Source: Terrimesophilobacter bigeumensis | GTDB taxonomy: Bacteria; Actinomycetota; Actinomycetes; Actinomycetales; Microbacteriaceae | Direction of reading: 5' to 3' | Length of the DNA stretch: 64,000 nucleotides | Assembly (NCBI RefSeq): GCF_039537265.1 | Contig: NZ_BAABAE010000003.1 | Coordinates: forward strand, 186,001-250,000 | Shown here: positions 50,437-59,690 of the stretch, piece by piece | Layout: the number at the start of each line of letters is the position of its first letter | Position numbering within the stretch: the stretch's first letter is position 1 | Notes under the pieces: generated by a model | The model's database searches: none | Told to the model about the DNA's origin: nothing | The model's input: only the letters and a program-made list of their open reading frames with translations | Position numbers and translations under genes: made by a program

Positions 50437-51431
50437 GATTTCGACACCACCCTGGCGGCCGGGCCGAGCGTGCTCGTCCTCGTCTCGGCGACCCCCGGGA
50501 TTGCGGCGAGTGCGGCCGAGACCGCCGCCGCATCCTCAGGACGGCACAGTGCCTTGAGCTGCGGCCCGGCGTCGATCGTGAAGTACACCGGCAGTCCTCC
50601 GGCGCGCAGCGCCCGCACGGCGTGGATGCCGGCGACGGTTGCGGCGTTCCAGTAGATGAGGGCCGGCCGGGTGGTGAGCATGATCGAGTGCAGTGCGAGG
50701 CAACTGTGCTCGGCGAGCTCGCCGACCGTCTCGAGATCGTGGGCGAGGATGGCGGCCCGCATCCGGTCGAGCCCGGCCGGAGCCGATTCGACCCACGGGC
50801 GGTAGAACGGGGAGCTCGCGCTCGTCGCCTGCATTCCGGCCGTCGAGGAGACCGTCTTCGGCCCCGGATCGGTGATCGCGACGACGACGCTGAGCGGCCA
50901 GGCCTCCCCCTCGAGCAGCGGTTCGGCGAAGGAATCGCTTCCGTCGGGGGAGGATCCGGCGTGCAACTCGGCGTACCCGCCGAAGATCGACCGGGCGGCG
51001 GATGCCGAGCCGCGTCGGGCGAGCACCGACGACTCGCGGGGGGTCGCCTCGATCCCGGCGGCCGCCGTTGCTGCGACGGCGAGTGCAGCGAACCCGGATG
51101 CGGAGGAGGCGAGGCCGGCCCCCGTCGGGAAGTTGTTCTCCGACACCACCCTGGCGCGCAGGTCGAGCCCGGCGCGTTCGCGCACCAGGTCCAGTACGAC
51201 AGCGACCTTGCCGACCGGCTGTTCCCGGCCATCCAGCCACAACTCATCGTCGGCGAGGCCCGTGTCGAAGCTCACCGTCGTGTCGGTGTGCAGGGCATCG
51301 AGCGTGATCGAGATCGACCCGACCGCCGGAACGTTGAGGGTCGCGTCGCGCTTGCCCCAGTACTTGGCGAGCGCGATGTTGCTGTGCGCGCGAGCCCGAG
51401 CAGTGAGGTCACCGCCGATGGTCCCGTCCAC
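50433..51431 (-). CDS. mvaD: Diphosphomevalonate decarboxylase
   Basis: A 332-residue GHMP-family enzyme that phosphorylates and decarboxylates mevalonate diphosphate to isopentenyl diphosphate. ANIALAKYWGKRD-type start (HSNIALAKYWGKRD), the P-loop PTGAGLASSASGFAALA, the catalytic Asp in TIDAGPQLKAL and Arg in ARRGSASAARSIFGG are present. First gene of the minus-strand mevalonate operon. GTG 51431 is preceded by CGGAGC at about 9 nt, with a -10 TAAAAT on the minus strand at 51464-51459. Confidence 0.94.
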   Translation of the reverse strand: MDGTIGGDLTARARAHSNIALAKYWGKRDATLNVPAVGSISITLDALHTDTTVSFDTGLADDELWLDGREQPVGKVAVVLDLVRERAGLDLRARVVSENNFPTGAGLASSASGFAALAVAATAAAGIEATPRESSVLARRGSASAARSIFGGYAELHAGSSPDGSDSFAEPLLEGEAWPLSVVVAITDPGPKTVSSTAGMQATSASSPFYRPWVESAPAGLDRMRAAILAHDLETVGELAEHSCLALHSIMLTTRPALIYWNAATVAGIHAVRALRAGGLPVYFTIDAGPQLKALCRPEDAAAVSAALAAIPGVAETRTSTLGPAARVVSKS

Positions 51432-51458
51432 AGTGGTGCTCCGATCGCGTTGGTGAAC

Positions 51459-51487
51459 ATTTTAGCCTCCCACCTGCTTGCTAAAAT
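51459..51487. promoter_or_regulatory. Interlocked divergent promoters of the mevalonate genes
   Basis: ATTTTAGC (51459-51466) and GCTAAAAT (51480-51487) are a perfect 8-bp inverted repeat with a 13-bp spacer. Each arm carries a TAAAAT -10, one facing each way: minus toward mvaD, plus toward the synthase. Because the arms are 16-17 bp apart, the -35 zone of each promoter falls on the -10 of the other, so RNA polymerase could occupy only one at a time, or one regulator could control both. Confidence 0.6.
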
Positions 51488-51494
51488 CGTGACC

Positions 51495-52994
51495 GTGGCC
51501 TCGCCGCCGCCCGAACGAAGGAACCGCGTGCTCCCCGGAATCAGTGGATTGTCGCTCTATCTGCCCCCGTACCGCGTGCAACTGCAGGACTGGTGCGCCT
51601 GGAACGACGAGTCGTGGGAGAAGACGCGCAGCGTCGTCGGCCGCAGTTTCCGGATGCGCGGGCCGGCCCAGAGCGTCTACACGCTCGCCGCGAACGCCGT
51701 GCTGCGCCTCATCGAGGACTACGAGCTCGACCCGCAGCGCATCGGGATGCTCGCCCTCGGCACCGAGTCGAGCAGCGACAACTCCGCTGGGGCGATCATC
51801 GTCAAGGGCATGATCAACGACGCGCTCGAGGCGAAGGGCATGCCCATGCTCGCGCGCGACTGCGAGGTTCCTGAGTTCAAACACGCCTGCCTCGCCGGTG
51901 TCTACGGGCTCAAGGCCGCCCTGCGCTACCTCGCCGCGGATGGCGCCGGCCGGCAGGCAATCGTCGTCTCCGCCGACATCGCCGAGTACGCGCTCGGCAG
52001 CACGGGTGAGCCGACCCAGGGCGCCGGTGCGGTCGCCATGCTCGTCGACGGCGAAGCACGACTGCTCGAGGTCGACATCGCCGCGGGCGGCAGCGACTCC
52101 GACTACCGCACGGTCGACTTCCGCAAGCCGTTCGCACGCTTCCGCCAGGCACCCCGCGACGACGGCCAGATGCAGGACCTCCCGGTCTTCAACGGCCGGT
52201 ACTCCACGAGCTGCTACATCGACGCGACCCACCATGCGATGGCGGCCATGCTCGCCAAGCGTGGTGGACGCCCTGTGGACTACTTCAGTCAGGTCGACCG
52301 CGTCTTCATGCATCGCCCGTATACCCAGATGCCGACGACCGGTTGGGTCATGGCCTACCTGTTCGCGCTCGCCGCGGACGACGAGGGGCGCGCGCAGCTG
52401 CGCGAGTACTGTGCGGCATCCGGAGTCGACGCGGATGCCCTGCTCCACGAGCTCGATACCGCCTCGCCCTTCGACGAGTCGATCGTGACCGGTGCGAGCG
52501 ACGGTGACGTCTTCCCGCTCTCGCGCAAGCTCCGGCAGCACCTGCGCGGGCTCGACCTGTGGCAGTCGCTCGTCGTCGACAAGTTGAGCCTCGGCGCGGA
52601 TGCGATGCGCGACCTCGGCAACCTGTACTCCGCCGCGCTGCCCGCCTGGCTCGCCTCCGGGCTGCGGCAGGCTGCGGATGACGGCATCGACATCGCTGGG
52701 CAGTCCTGGCTCGCGCTCGGCTACGGCAGCGGCGACGCAGCTGAGGCGATCCCGATGCGCGTCGCGGATGGCTGGCGGGAGGCGGCGAGCCGCATCAACT
52801 TCGCCGAGGCGCTGGGCGACCCCGTGGACCTCGCCGAGGCGCAGTATCTGGCCCTGCATGAGGGACGTTCGAGCGACCTCGTGCCTGTACCGCCGAGCGG
52901 CGAGTTCGTGGTCGAATCGATCGGCACCGTCGACGGCCCTGACTTCCACAATCTCGGGGTCGAGTTCTACCGATACGTTCCGACGAGCAACTGA
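51495..52994 (+). CDS. mvaS: Hydroxymethylglutaryl-CoA synthase
   Basis: A 499-residue enzyme condensing acetyl-CoA with acetoacetyl-CoA. Glu91 (LGTESSSDNSAG), nucleophile Cys132 (EFKHACLAG) and His273 (VFMHRPYTQMPT) are the catalytic trio; GNLYSAALPAWLAS and LGYGSGDAA lie in the C-terminal half. The length is nearer to eukaryotic-type synthases than to the roughly 390-residue firmicute enzymes. GTG 51495 fits a leaderless start 7 nt after TAAAAT; GTG 51489 and GTG 51528 are in frame. Divergent from the rest of the mevalonate genes. Confidence 0.93.
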   Translation: MASPPPERRNRVLPGISGLSLYLPPYRVQLQDWCAWNDESWEKTRSVVGRSFRMRGPAQSVYTLAANAVLRLIEDYELDPQRIGMLALGTESSSDNSAGAIIVKGMINDALEAKGMPMLARDCEVPEFKHACLAGVYGLKAALRYLAADGAGRQAIVVSADIAEYALGSTGEPTQGAGAVAMLVDGEARLLEVDIAAGGSDSDYRTVDFRKPFARFRQAPRDDGQMQDLPVFNGRYSTSCYIDATHHAMAAMLAKRGGRPVDYFSQVDRVFMHRPYTQMPTTGWVMAYLFALAADDEGRAQLREYCAASGVDADALLHELDTASPFDESIVTGASDGDVFPLSRKLRQHLRGLDLWQSLVVDKLSLGADAMRDLGNLYSAALPAWLASGLRQAADDGIDIAGQSWLALGYGSGDAAEAIPMRVADGWREAASRINFAEALGDPVDLAEAQYLALHEGRSSDLVPVPPSGEFVVESIGTVDGPDFHNLGVEFYRYVPTSN

Positions 52995-53014
52995 TCCCCG
53001 AAGGGTATCCGCGC

Positions 53015-54328
53015 ATGGCCCACGGGATGACGCCTCGCTATGCCCTGATCGGTGCGGGTCCGGCCGGCCTCGCCGGCGCGCGCAATCTTGACAGGTTCGG
53101 CATCGACTTCGACGGCTTCGAAGCGGCATCCGAGGTCGGTGGACTGTGGAACATCGATAACCCGCGCAGCACGATGTACGAGTCCGCGCACCTCATCTCG
53201 AGCAGGACCACCACACAGTTCGCCGAGTTTCCGATGCCGCCCGGCACGCCCGATTACCCGGGGCACGCAGACCTGCGTCGCTATTTCGCGGCGTTCGCCG
53301 AGGAATTCGACCTGCGCCGGCGCTTCCGTTTCGACACGGTGGTGACATCGGTGGAACCGGTCGGTGGCGCTTGGCGGGTGACCTGGACTGGCCCCGACGG
53401 GGCGGGCAGCGAGATCTATGCGGGTGTGATTCTGGCCAATGGAACTCTGGCCGAACCGTCGATCCCGGCGTTTCCCGGTACGTTCAGCGGCGAACTCCTC
53501 CACAGCAGCGCCTACAAGTCGGCACGCGTCTTCGAGGGCAAACGCGTGCTCATCATCGGCGCGGGTAACAGCGGATGCGACATCGCCGTCGACGCCGTGC
53601 ATCACGCGGCGAGCATCGACCTGAGTGTCCGGCGCGGATACTATTTCGTGCCCAAATATCTGTTCGGGCGCCCCGCCGACACGCTCAATCAGGGCAGACC
53701 GCTGCCGGCCAGGATCAAGCAGTGGGTCGACACTCACGTGCTGCGGCTCTTCACCGGCGATCCGGCGAAGTTCGGATTCCCGAAGCCTGACTACCGGATC
53801 TACGAGTCCCATCCGATCGTCAACACGCTCGTGCTGCAGCACCTCGGGCAGGGCGACCTGCGCATCCGGCCCGATATCGCCCGTTTCGATGGGGATACCG
53901 TGCACTTCGCGGACGGCACGAGCGACGACTACGACCTCATCATGCTCGCGACCGGGTACGTTCTCGACTACCCGTTCCTCGATCGTCGCCACCTCAACTG
54001 GACCGGGATGGCACCGAAGCTCTTCCTCAACATCTTCGGCAGCGACACCGGCGAGCCGATGCCGAACGGGATCTACGTGCTCGGGATGGTCGAGGCATCC
54101 GGGCTCGGCTGGCAGGGCCGCTACGAGCAGGCGGAGCTTCTGGCACGCTATCTGGCGGCGGATGGTTCGGCGCAACGAGATTTCGAGAATCAGCTCGCCA
54201 GGCGATGGCCTGACCTCACGGGTGGATACCATTACCTCGCGCTCGAACGGATGTCGTACTACGTCAACAAGGACGCCTACCGTCGAGAGGTGAAGAAGCA
54301 GATCCGCCGACTGAAGGGTCCAGCGTGA
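53015..54328 (+). CDS. Flavin-containing monooxygenase
   Basis: A 437-residue FAD/NADPH monooxygenase. FAD motif GAGPAGLAGA (about 12-21), the FMO fingerprint FPGTFSGELLHSSAY, NADPH motif GAGNSGCDIA (about 182-191) and ATGYVLDYPF are present. It could oxygenate N, S or carbonyl groups (Baeyer-Villiger relatives are similar). It starts 20 nt after the HMG-CoA synthase gene and overlaps the next gene, so it belongs to the same transcript. Whether it acts on an isoprenoid product is open. Confidence 0.88.
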   Translation: MAHGMTPRYALIGAGPAGLAGARNLDRFGIDFDGFEAASEVGGLWNIDNPRSTMYESAHLISSRTTTQFAEFPMPPGTPDYPGHADLRRYFAAFAEEFDLRRRFRFDTVVTSVEPVGGAWRVTWTGPDGAGSEIYAGVILANGTLAEPSIPAFPGTFSGELLHSSAYKSARVFEGKRVLIIGAGNSGCDIAVDAVHHAASIDLSVRRGYYFVPKYLFGRPADTLNQGRPLPARIKQWVDTHVLRLFTGDPAKFGFPKPDYRIYESHPIVNTLVLQHLGQGDLRIRPDIARFDGDTVHFADGTSDDYDLIMLATGYVLDYPFLDRRHLNWTGMAPKLFLNIFGSDTGEPMPNGIYVLGMVEASGLGWQGRYEQAELLARYLAADGSAQRDFENQLARRWPDLTGGYHYLALERMSYYVNKDAYRREVKKQIRRLKGPA

Positions 54329-55251
54329 ACATCGACGACGTCGTCCTCAACTTCAACCCGGGGTCTCTTCTGGCGCTGGACATCGTGATCGCCCTCATCA
54401 TGTTCGGCATCGCACTCGCCGTGAAGGTCGAGGACTTCAAGGCCGTCATCACCATGCCGAAGGCGATCACCGTGGCGATCGCGGCGCAGTTCCTGCTGCT
54501 GCCGGCCGTGACATTCGGGCTCACACTGCTGCTGCAGGTCGGTCCATCGATCGCGCTCGGGATGATCCTGGTCGCCTGCTGCCCGCCGGGGAACATCTCG
54601 CAGGTGCTCACCAACCAGGCCCGCGGGAACGTGGCGCTCTCCGTGTCGATGACCGCGATCGGCAACCTTCTGGCGATCTTCCTCATGCCGCTCAACTTCG
54701 CACTCTGGGGGAGCCTGCACCCCACGGCCTCGAAGATTCTGGAGGCCGTGCAACTCGACGCGCTCGACATGCTGCTGAAGATCGTCCTCATCATCGGCCT
54801 CCCATTCGCGCTCGGGATCCTCATCGGCAATCGCTGGCCGGCCCTCACCGCGAAGGTGCAGCCGTGGGTGCGCGGAATCAGCCTCGTCGCCCTGCTGGCC
54901 TTCATCGTGTTCGCGCTCGTCGGGAACTGGGCCTACTTCATGGCCTACATCGGGGTCGTGCTCCTCGCGGTGTTCCTTCATGACGCCGTGGCCCTCGCCC
55001 TCGGTTACGCCACCTCGAAGGCGACGAGACTGGATGTGCCGAGCACGAAGGCGGTCACGTTCGAGGTCGGCATCCGGAACGCCGGTCTCGGTCTCGGCCT
55101 GGTCTTCGCGTTCTTCGACGGGCTCGGCGGCATGGCGATCGTCGCCGGCTGGTGGGGGATCTGGGACATCGTCGCCGGCCTCGCGCTCGCCACGGTCTGG
55201 TCGCGTTTCACCGTTCGGAAGAATCGGGAGAAGGCTGCAGTACCGGCATGA
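54325..55251 (+). CDS. Bile acid:sodium symporter (BASS) family transporter
   Basis: A membrane protein of 308 residues with about nine to ten helices. ACCPPGNISQVLTNQARGN and FEVGIRNAGLGLGL are the two crossover motifs of the BASS/NTCP fold, with Na-site residues Asn and Glu. The family moves organic anions such as bile acids, pantoate or pyruvate with Na. GTG 54325 overlaps the monooxygenase stop (GTGA). The charged C-terminus is short. Substrate unknown. Confidence 0.88.
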   Translation: MNIDDVVLNFNPGSLLALDIVIALIMFGIALAVKVEDFKAVITMPKAITVAIAAQFLLLPAVTFGLTLLLQVGPSIALGMILVACCPPGNISQVLTNQARGNVALSVSMTAIGNLLAIFLMPLNFALWGSLHPTASKILEAVQLDALDMLLKIVLIIGLPFALGILIGNRWPALTAKVQPWVRGISLVALLAFIVFALVGNWAYFMAYIGVVLLAVFLHDAVALALGYATSKATRLDVPSTKAVTFEVGIRNAGLGLGLVFAFFDGLGGMAIVAGWWGIWDIVAGLALATVWSRFTVRKNREKAAVPA

Positions 55252-56198
55252 CGCGGGTCCTGGTCACCGGGGGAAACGGCTTTCTCGGCAGTTCGGTCGT
55301 TGCAGGCCTCGCCGCCTCGGCCGGAGTCGACGTCGTGGTGAGCGGTGACGTGCGGGACCCGACGCGTACCGTCGCCGGCGTCGTCTACGAACACGTCGAT
55401 ATCACGCAGCCGGAGCAGCTCCAGGCCACGATGCGCGAACACCGGATCGACACCGTCGTTCACCTGGCCGCGATCATGAACCCCGGCCCGCACATCACCC
55501 GCGAACAGGAATACCGGGTGGATGTCGACGGCACCCGCCATGTGCTGGACGCGTGCCTGGCCGCCGGAGTGCGCCGAATCGTCGTGTCTTCGAGCGGTGC
55601 CGCGTACGGCTACCACCGCGACAATCCTGAGTGGATCATCGAGACGGACGCGATCCGGGGTAACCCCGAATTCGCCTACTCGGACCACAAGCGCCTCGTC
55701 GAGAACCTGCTCGCCGAAGCGCGGGAGCAGCATCCGGAGCTCGAACAAGTGGTCTTCCGCATCGGCACGATCCTCGGGGCCACCGTCGACAACCAGATCA
55801 CCGCCCTGTTCGAGCGGCGGCGCGTGCTCGCCATCGCCGGGTCCGACAGTCCGTTCGTGTTCATCTGGGACGAGGATGTCGTCGCCTGCATGGTGCGCGC
55901 AGCGACCGACGGCCCTGCCGGGATCTTCAACCTCGCCGGCGACGGTGCGGTGACCGTGCACGAGCTCGCCGGGATGCTCGGCAAGAAGCTCACGGTGCTG
56001 CCCGCCTGGCTGCTGACAACGGTGCTCGCGGTGGGCAAGCTGCTGCGGGCCACCAGGTACGGCCCCGAGCAGGTCGGCTTTCTCCGTTACCGTCCGGTGC
56101 TCAGCAACGAGCGGCTCAAGAACGACTTCGGCTACTCACCGAAGAAGACGAGCCTTGAGGCGCTCGAGGCGTGGAAGGTCGCGAGAAGCCGACGTTAG
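55248..56198 (+). CDS. NAD-dependent epimerase/dehydratase (extended SDR)
   Basis: A 316-residue extended short-chain dehydrogenase. The NAD motif is GGNGFLG (about 8-14), AAIMNPG follows the fourth strand, catalytic Ser is in VVSSSGAAYG and the Tyr/Lys pair in YSDHK. The C-terminal substrate half (GKKLTVLPAWLLTTVLAVGKLL) is rather hydrophobic, as in 3-beta-hydroxysteroid-dehydrogenase-like members. It is the last gene of the mvaS-FMO-BASS set, coupled by ATGA. The stop overlaps the convergent ribH stop. Confidence 0.85.
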   Translation: MTRVLVTGGNGFLGSSVVAGLAASAGVDVVVSGDVRDPTRTVAGVVYEHVDITQPEQLQATMREHRIDTVVHLAAIMNPGPHITREQEYRVDVDGTRHVLDACLAAGVRRIVVSSSGAAYGYHRDNPEWIIETDAIRGNPEFAYSDHKRLVENLLAEAREQHPELEQVVFRIGTILGATVDNQITALFERRRVLAIAGSDSPFVFIWDEDVVACMVRAATDGPAGIFNLAGDGAVTVHELAGMLGKKLTVLPAWLLTTVLAVGKLLRATRYGPEQVGFLRYRPVLSNERLKNDFGYSPKKTSLEALEAWKVARSRR

Positions 56199-56677
56199 CC
56201 GCGCAGGGCGCGCAGCAGCACCGCCGTCTCCAGGGCCGCGGATGCCGCCTCGGCACCCTTGTCCTCCTTCGAGGCCGGCAGACCGACACGATCGATGCCC
56301 TGCTGCTCGTCGTCGAGGGTGAGCACCCCGAACCCGACCGGCTTGCCGGTGTCGAGGGCGACGCGGGTGAGCCCATCCGTCGCTGCATTCGAGACGAAGT
56401 CGAAGTGGGGGGTGCCGCCCCGGATGATGACGCCGAGGGCGACCACGGCATCCGCCCCCGCCTCGAGCGCCGCCTTGCAGGCGACCGGCAGCTCGAAGCT
56501 GCCGGGCACGCGTACCTCGGTGATCTCCGCGCCGGAGACATCGAGCACGCGATGCGCCCCCGCCAGCAGCCCGTTCGCGATCGTGTCGTGCCAGCGGCCG
56601 GCGACGATCGTGACCTTGAGGCCCGTACCGTCGATGGCGGGGGAGTCGGGGTGGTTCGGGGATCCTGCGCCGCTCAT
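56195..56677 (-). CDS. ribH: 6,7-dimethyl-8-ribityllumazine synthase
   Basis: A 160-residue enzyme of riboflavin synthesis that condenses the butanone phosphate made by RibBA with the ribityl-amino-pyrimidine. RWHDTIANGLLAGA, VPGSFELPVA and VIIRGGTPHFDFV (with the catalytic His) are the family signatures; it assembles as a pentamer or 60-mer. Last gene of the rib operon; ATG 56677 overlaps the ribBA stop (ATGA). Confidence 0.96.
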   Translation of the reverse strand: MSGAGSPNHPDSPAIDGTGLKVTIVAGRWHDTIANGLLAGAHRVLDVSGAEITEVRVPGSFELPVACKAALEAGADAVVALGVIIRGGTPHFDFVSNAATDGLTRVALDTGKPVGFGVLTLDDEQQGIDRVGLPASKEDKGAEAASAALETAVLLRALRG

Positions 56678-57960
56678 GACGGGTGTCCTTCCAGTTCGAT
56701 GAGATTCGAGATGTCCGCCGGGAGGTGGTGGCCCATCCGGTCGCGCTTGGCGTCGAGGTAGCCGTGATTGAACTCGCCCACGCCGACGAGCAGGGGGACG
56801 AGTTCGCTCACCGTCACACCGTGCGCGGCGAGCTGCTTCGCCTTGTCCGGGTTGTTGGTGAGCAGCCGTACCGAGCTGACACCGAGATCCTCGAGGATCG
56901 CGACCGCAGCGCCGTAGTCGCGGAGGTCTGCCGGGAAGCCGAGCGCGAGGTTCGCGTCGAGGGTGTCGAGGCCGCCCTCCTGGAGCTTGTAGGCGCGCAG
57001 CTTGTTCACGAGCCCGATGCCGCGACCCTCGTGGCCGCGCAGGTAGACGAGGATTCCGCCGTCGCGCTGGATGAGCTCGAGCGACTCGTTCAACTGCGGC
57101 CCGCACTCGCACTTGAGCGAGCCGAACACCTCGCCGGTGAGGCACTCGGAGTGCACGCGCACGATCGGGTTGTCGCCCGGGTCGCCGGCGATGACGGCGA
57201 CGTGGTCCGCCCCGGTCATCCGGTCGCGGTAGGCGCGGAACCGGAACTCCCCGTAGACGGTCGGCACCGTCGTCTCCACTTCGAAGATCACCCGGGAGGT
57301 CTCCGCGATCGAGTCGACCGGGGCCGGGGCGACCGAGGCATCCGTGCTCGCATTCTGCGCGTTCAGATACTCGATGAGGTCGGCGATCGTGATGACCGCC
57401 ACCCCCTCGGCCTCACCGAGCTCGATGAGGCCGGGCAGACGCATCATCTCGCCATCGTCCTGCACGATCTCGGAGATCGCCCCCACCGGGGTGAGGCCGG
57501 CGAGCTTCATGAGGTCGACCGCCGCCTCGGTGTGGCCGGCGCGCTCACGCACCCCGCCATCCATCGCCCTCAGGGGCAGGATGTGCCCAGGGCGGTGCAG
57601 GCTGGTCGGAGTCGACGCCGGGTCGGCGAGCACGCGCAGGGTGTGGGCGCGGTCGGCGGCGCTGATGCCGGTGCTGAACCGGTCGGCGGCGTCGACGGTG
57701 ATCGTGTAGTTGGTGCCGCGCGGGTCCTCGTTGTCGAGCACCATGACCGGGAGGGCCAGCCGATCGGCGAGCTCGTCGGTCATCGGTGCGCAGATGAACC
57801 CGGACGAGTGGCGCACCATCCAGGCGATCCACTCCTGGCTCGCGAGCTCCGCGGAGATGATGACGTCGCCCTCGTTCTCGCGGCCCTCGTCGTCGGCGAC
57901 GATGACCGGCTTGCCGGCGCGCAGTTCGGCGAGCGCCGTAGGGATGTCGGCGAGGCTCAT
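56674..57960 (-). CDS. ribBA: Bifunctional DHBP synthase / GTP cyclohydrolase II
   Basis: A 428-residue fusion. Residues 1-205 are 3,4-dihydroxy-2-butanone-4-phosphate synthase (DDEGRENEGD, HTEAAVDLM, RPGHILPLRA). Residues about 215-425 are GTP cyclohydrolase II with zinc ligands in SECLTGEVFGSLKCECG and the catalytic RGHEGRGIGL. It supplies both precursors of the pathway. A linker rich in Ala/Ser (NASTDASVAPAPVDS) joins the halves. ATG 57960 overlaps the ribE stop. Confidence 0.96.
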   Translation of the reverse strand: MSLADIPTALAELRAGKPVIVADDEGRENEGDVIISAELASQEWIAWMVRHSSGFICAPMTDELADRLALPVMVLDNEDPRGTNYTITVDAADRFSTGISAADRAHTLRVLADPASTPTSLHRPGHILPLRAMDGGVRERAGHTEAAVDLMKLAGLTPVGAISEIVQDDGEMMRLPGLIELGEAEGVAVITIADLIEYLNAQNASTDASVAPAPVDSIAETSRVIFEVETTVPTVYGEFRFRAYRDRMTGADHVAVIAGDPGDNPIVRVHSECLTGEVFGSLKCECGPQLNESLELIQRDGGILVYLRGHEGRGIGLVNKLRAYKLQEGGLDTLDANLALGFPADLRDYGAAVAILEDLGVSSVRLLTNNPDKAKQLAAHGVTVSELVPLLVGVGEFNHGYLDAKRDRMGHHLPADISNLIELEGHPS

Positions 57961-58592
57961 GACCTGCTCCTCTCGTTTGCGCTGGTCTCGAGCATCCGCT
58001 CGACGTGACGGGCCAGGATGTCGGTCTCGACGTTGACGAGGTCGCCCGGGTGCTTGAGGCCGAGGGTCGTCACCGCGAGAGTCTCGGGGATCAGGGACAC
58101 TTCGAACCAATCGCTGGACTTGGCGTCGTCGTCGTCCCTCCCCACCGCGCTGACGGTGAGCGAGACGCCGTCGAGGGCGATCGAGCCCTTGCGCACGACG
58201 AGGCGCGCGAGTTCGGGCGCGAGACTGAACCGCACCACGCGCCAGGCGCTGCCCTCGGTGACCGCGAGCACCTCAGCCGTCCCGTCGATGTGACCCTGCA
58301 CGATGTGTCCGCCGATCCGGTCGCCGACCTTCGCCGCGCGCTCCAGATTCACGCGGTCACCGGGTTTCGGCGCGGTGAGGGTGCTCATTCGGATCGTCTC
58401 GGCCATGACATCCGCCGTGAACCAGTCCGGACCCTGGTCGACCACGGTGAGGCATACGCCGCTGACCGAGATCGAGTCGCCGTGGGCGGCATCCGAGACG
58501 GCGAGCGGTGCGCGCACCGTGATGCGCGCGGCATCCTCCGACGACTGCCAGTCGATCACTTCGCCGAGTTCCTCGATGATTCCAGTGAACAT
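57957..58592 (-). CDS. ribE: Riboflavin synthase alpha chain
   Basis: A 211-residue enzyme made of two lumazine-binding beta barrels: MFTGIIEELGEV and SVSGVCLTV in the first, GHIVQGHIDGTAEV and SIALDGVSLTV in the second. It dismutates two lumazines to riboflavin. The gene lies between ribD and ribBA, coupled by a 4-nt overlap to the latter and 2 nt after the ribD stop. Confidence 0.96.
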   Translation of the reverse strand: MFTGIIEELGEVIDWQSSEDAARITVRAPLAVSDAAHGDSISVSGVCLTVVDQGPDWFTADVMAETIRMSTLTAPKPGDRVNLERAAKVGDRIGGHIVQGHIDGTAEVLAVTEGSAWRVVRFSLAPELARLVVRKGSIALDGVSLTVSAVGRDDDDAKSSDWFEVSLIPETLAVTTLGLKHPGDLVNVETDILARHVERMLETSANERSRS

Positions 58593-58594
58593 GG

Positions 58595-59656
58595 TTACCT
58601 CTCCTTGCCTTCCTGCTGGTCGACCCGGTCGCTCGCAAAGGCATCGACGTCACGCGCCCTCACGAGAATGTCCTCCCCGAGCCGCTCCACGCCCACGATG
58701 CTCAACCGCCGAGCCTGCGCGAGTGTTCCGATCCCGAGATCGCCGAGCGCAAGACGCGGCCCGCCGAGCAGTGTTGGCGCGAGGTACATGAGGTACTCGT
58801 CGACGAGCCCTGCGGCGACGAATGCGCTCGCGAGCGTCGGCCCGCCCTCGACGAAAGCGTGCCGGATGCCACGGGTATACAGCCCGCGCAGGACGGTCTC
58901 GAGGTCGCGGCTCGCCGTCGCGATGAGCGGCTTCGGGTGTCCATGGAGCCGTGCGCCGGCGGGCACCGCCCGCTTGCCGATCACGACGGGGACCGGCTGC
59001 TCGGCGAGCAGCCCGCCGTCGGCATCGCGTGCGGTGAGGCTCGGGTCGTCGGCGAGCACGGTGCCGGTGCCGACGATGATCGCGTCGGCCGCCGCCCGTT
59101 GCTGGTGCACGTGTGCCCGCGCCGTCTCGCCGGTGATCCACTGGCTCGTGCCGTCGGATGCCGCAGCACGGCCGTCGAGGCTCGACGCCCACTTGAGTGT
59201 GACGTAGGGGCGGCCGAGCCGGGTCGCGGTGAGCCAGGGGTGCAGGAGCTCGCTGACGGCATCCGCGAGCATTCCGCCGGTCACCTCGACGCTTGCCTGG
59301 CGCAGTCGTTCCGCTCCACCGGATGCCGCCGGGTTCGGGTCGGAGACGGCGTAGAAGACCTTCGCGATGCCGGCCGCGATGAGCGCCTCGCTGCAGGGAC
59401 CGGTGTGACCGAGATGATTGCAGGGCTCGAGGGTGACGACCGCGGTCGCGCCGCGTGAGCTGTCGGGGGAGAGTTTGGAGAGCGCATCCACTTCGGCATG
59501 GGGGGTGCCGATCCCCCGATGCCAGCCCTCGGCGATGATGTCGCCGTCGGGGGAGAGGATGACGCAACCGACCTGCGGGTTGACCCCGTTCGCGGGCCCC
59601 CGTTCGGCGAGTTCGAGAGCGCGACGCATCGCGTCTTCGATCGCCTGGCTGGTCAT
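58595..59656 (-). CDS. ribD: Bifunctional diaminohydroxyphosphoribosylaminopyrimidine deaminase/reductase
   Basis: A 353-residue two-domain enzyme. The N-terminal deaminase has the zinc motif HAE (GTPHAEVDAL) and EPCNHLGHTGPC; the C-terminal reductase (about 145-345) has VTLKWASSLDGRAA and FVEGGPTLASAFV. First gene of the rib operon. GAGGAA lies 4 nt before ATG 59656. An FMN riboswitch is upstream, so expression should fall when FMN is plentiful. Confidence 0.95.
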   Translation of the reverse strand: MTSQAIEDAMRRALELAERGPANGVNPQVGCVILSPDGDIIAEGWHRGIGTPHAEVDALSKLSPDSSRGATAVVTLEPCNHLGHTGPCSEALIAAGIAKVFYAVSDPNPAASGGAERLRQASVEVTGGMLADAVSELLHPWLTATRLGRPYVTLKWASSLDGRAAASDGTSQWITGETARAHVHQQRAAADAIIVGTGTVLADDPSLTARDADGGLLAEQPVPVVIGKRAVPAGARLHGHPKPLIATASRDLETVLRGLYTRGIRHAFVEGGPTLASAFVAAGLVDEYLMYLAPTLLGGPRLALGDLGIGTLAQARRLSIVGVERLGEDILVRARDVDAFASDRVDQQEGKER

Positions 59657-59690
59657 CCGGTTCCTCGTGTCTCATCGAGACGGACTCCGG

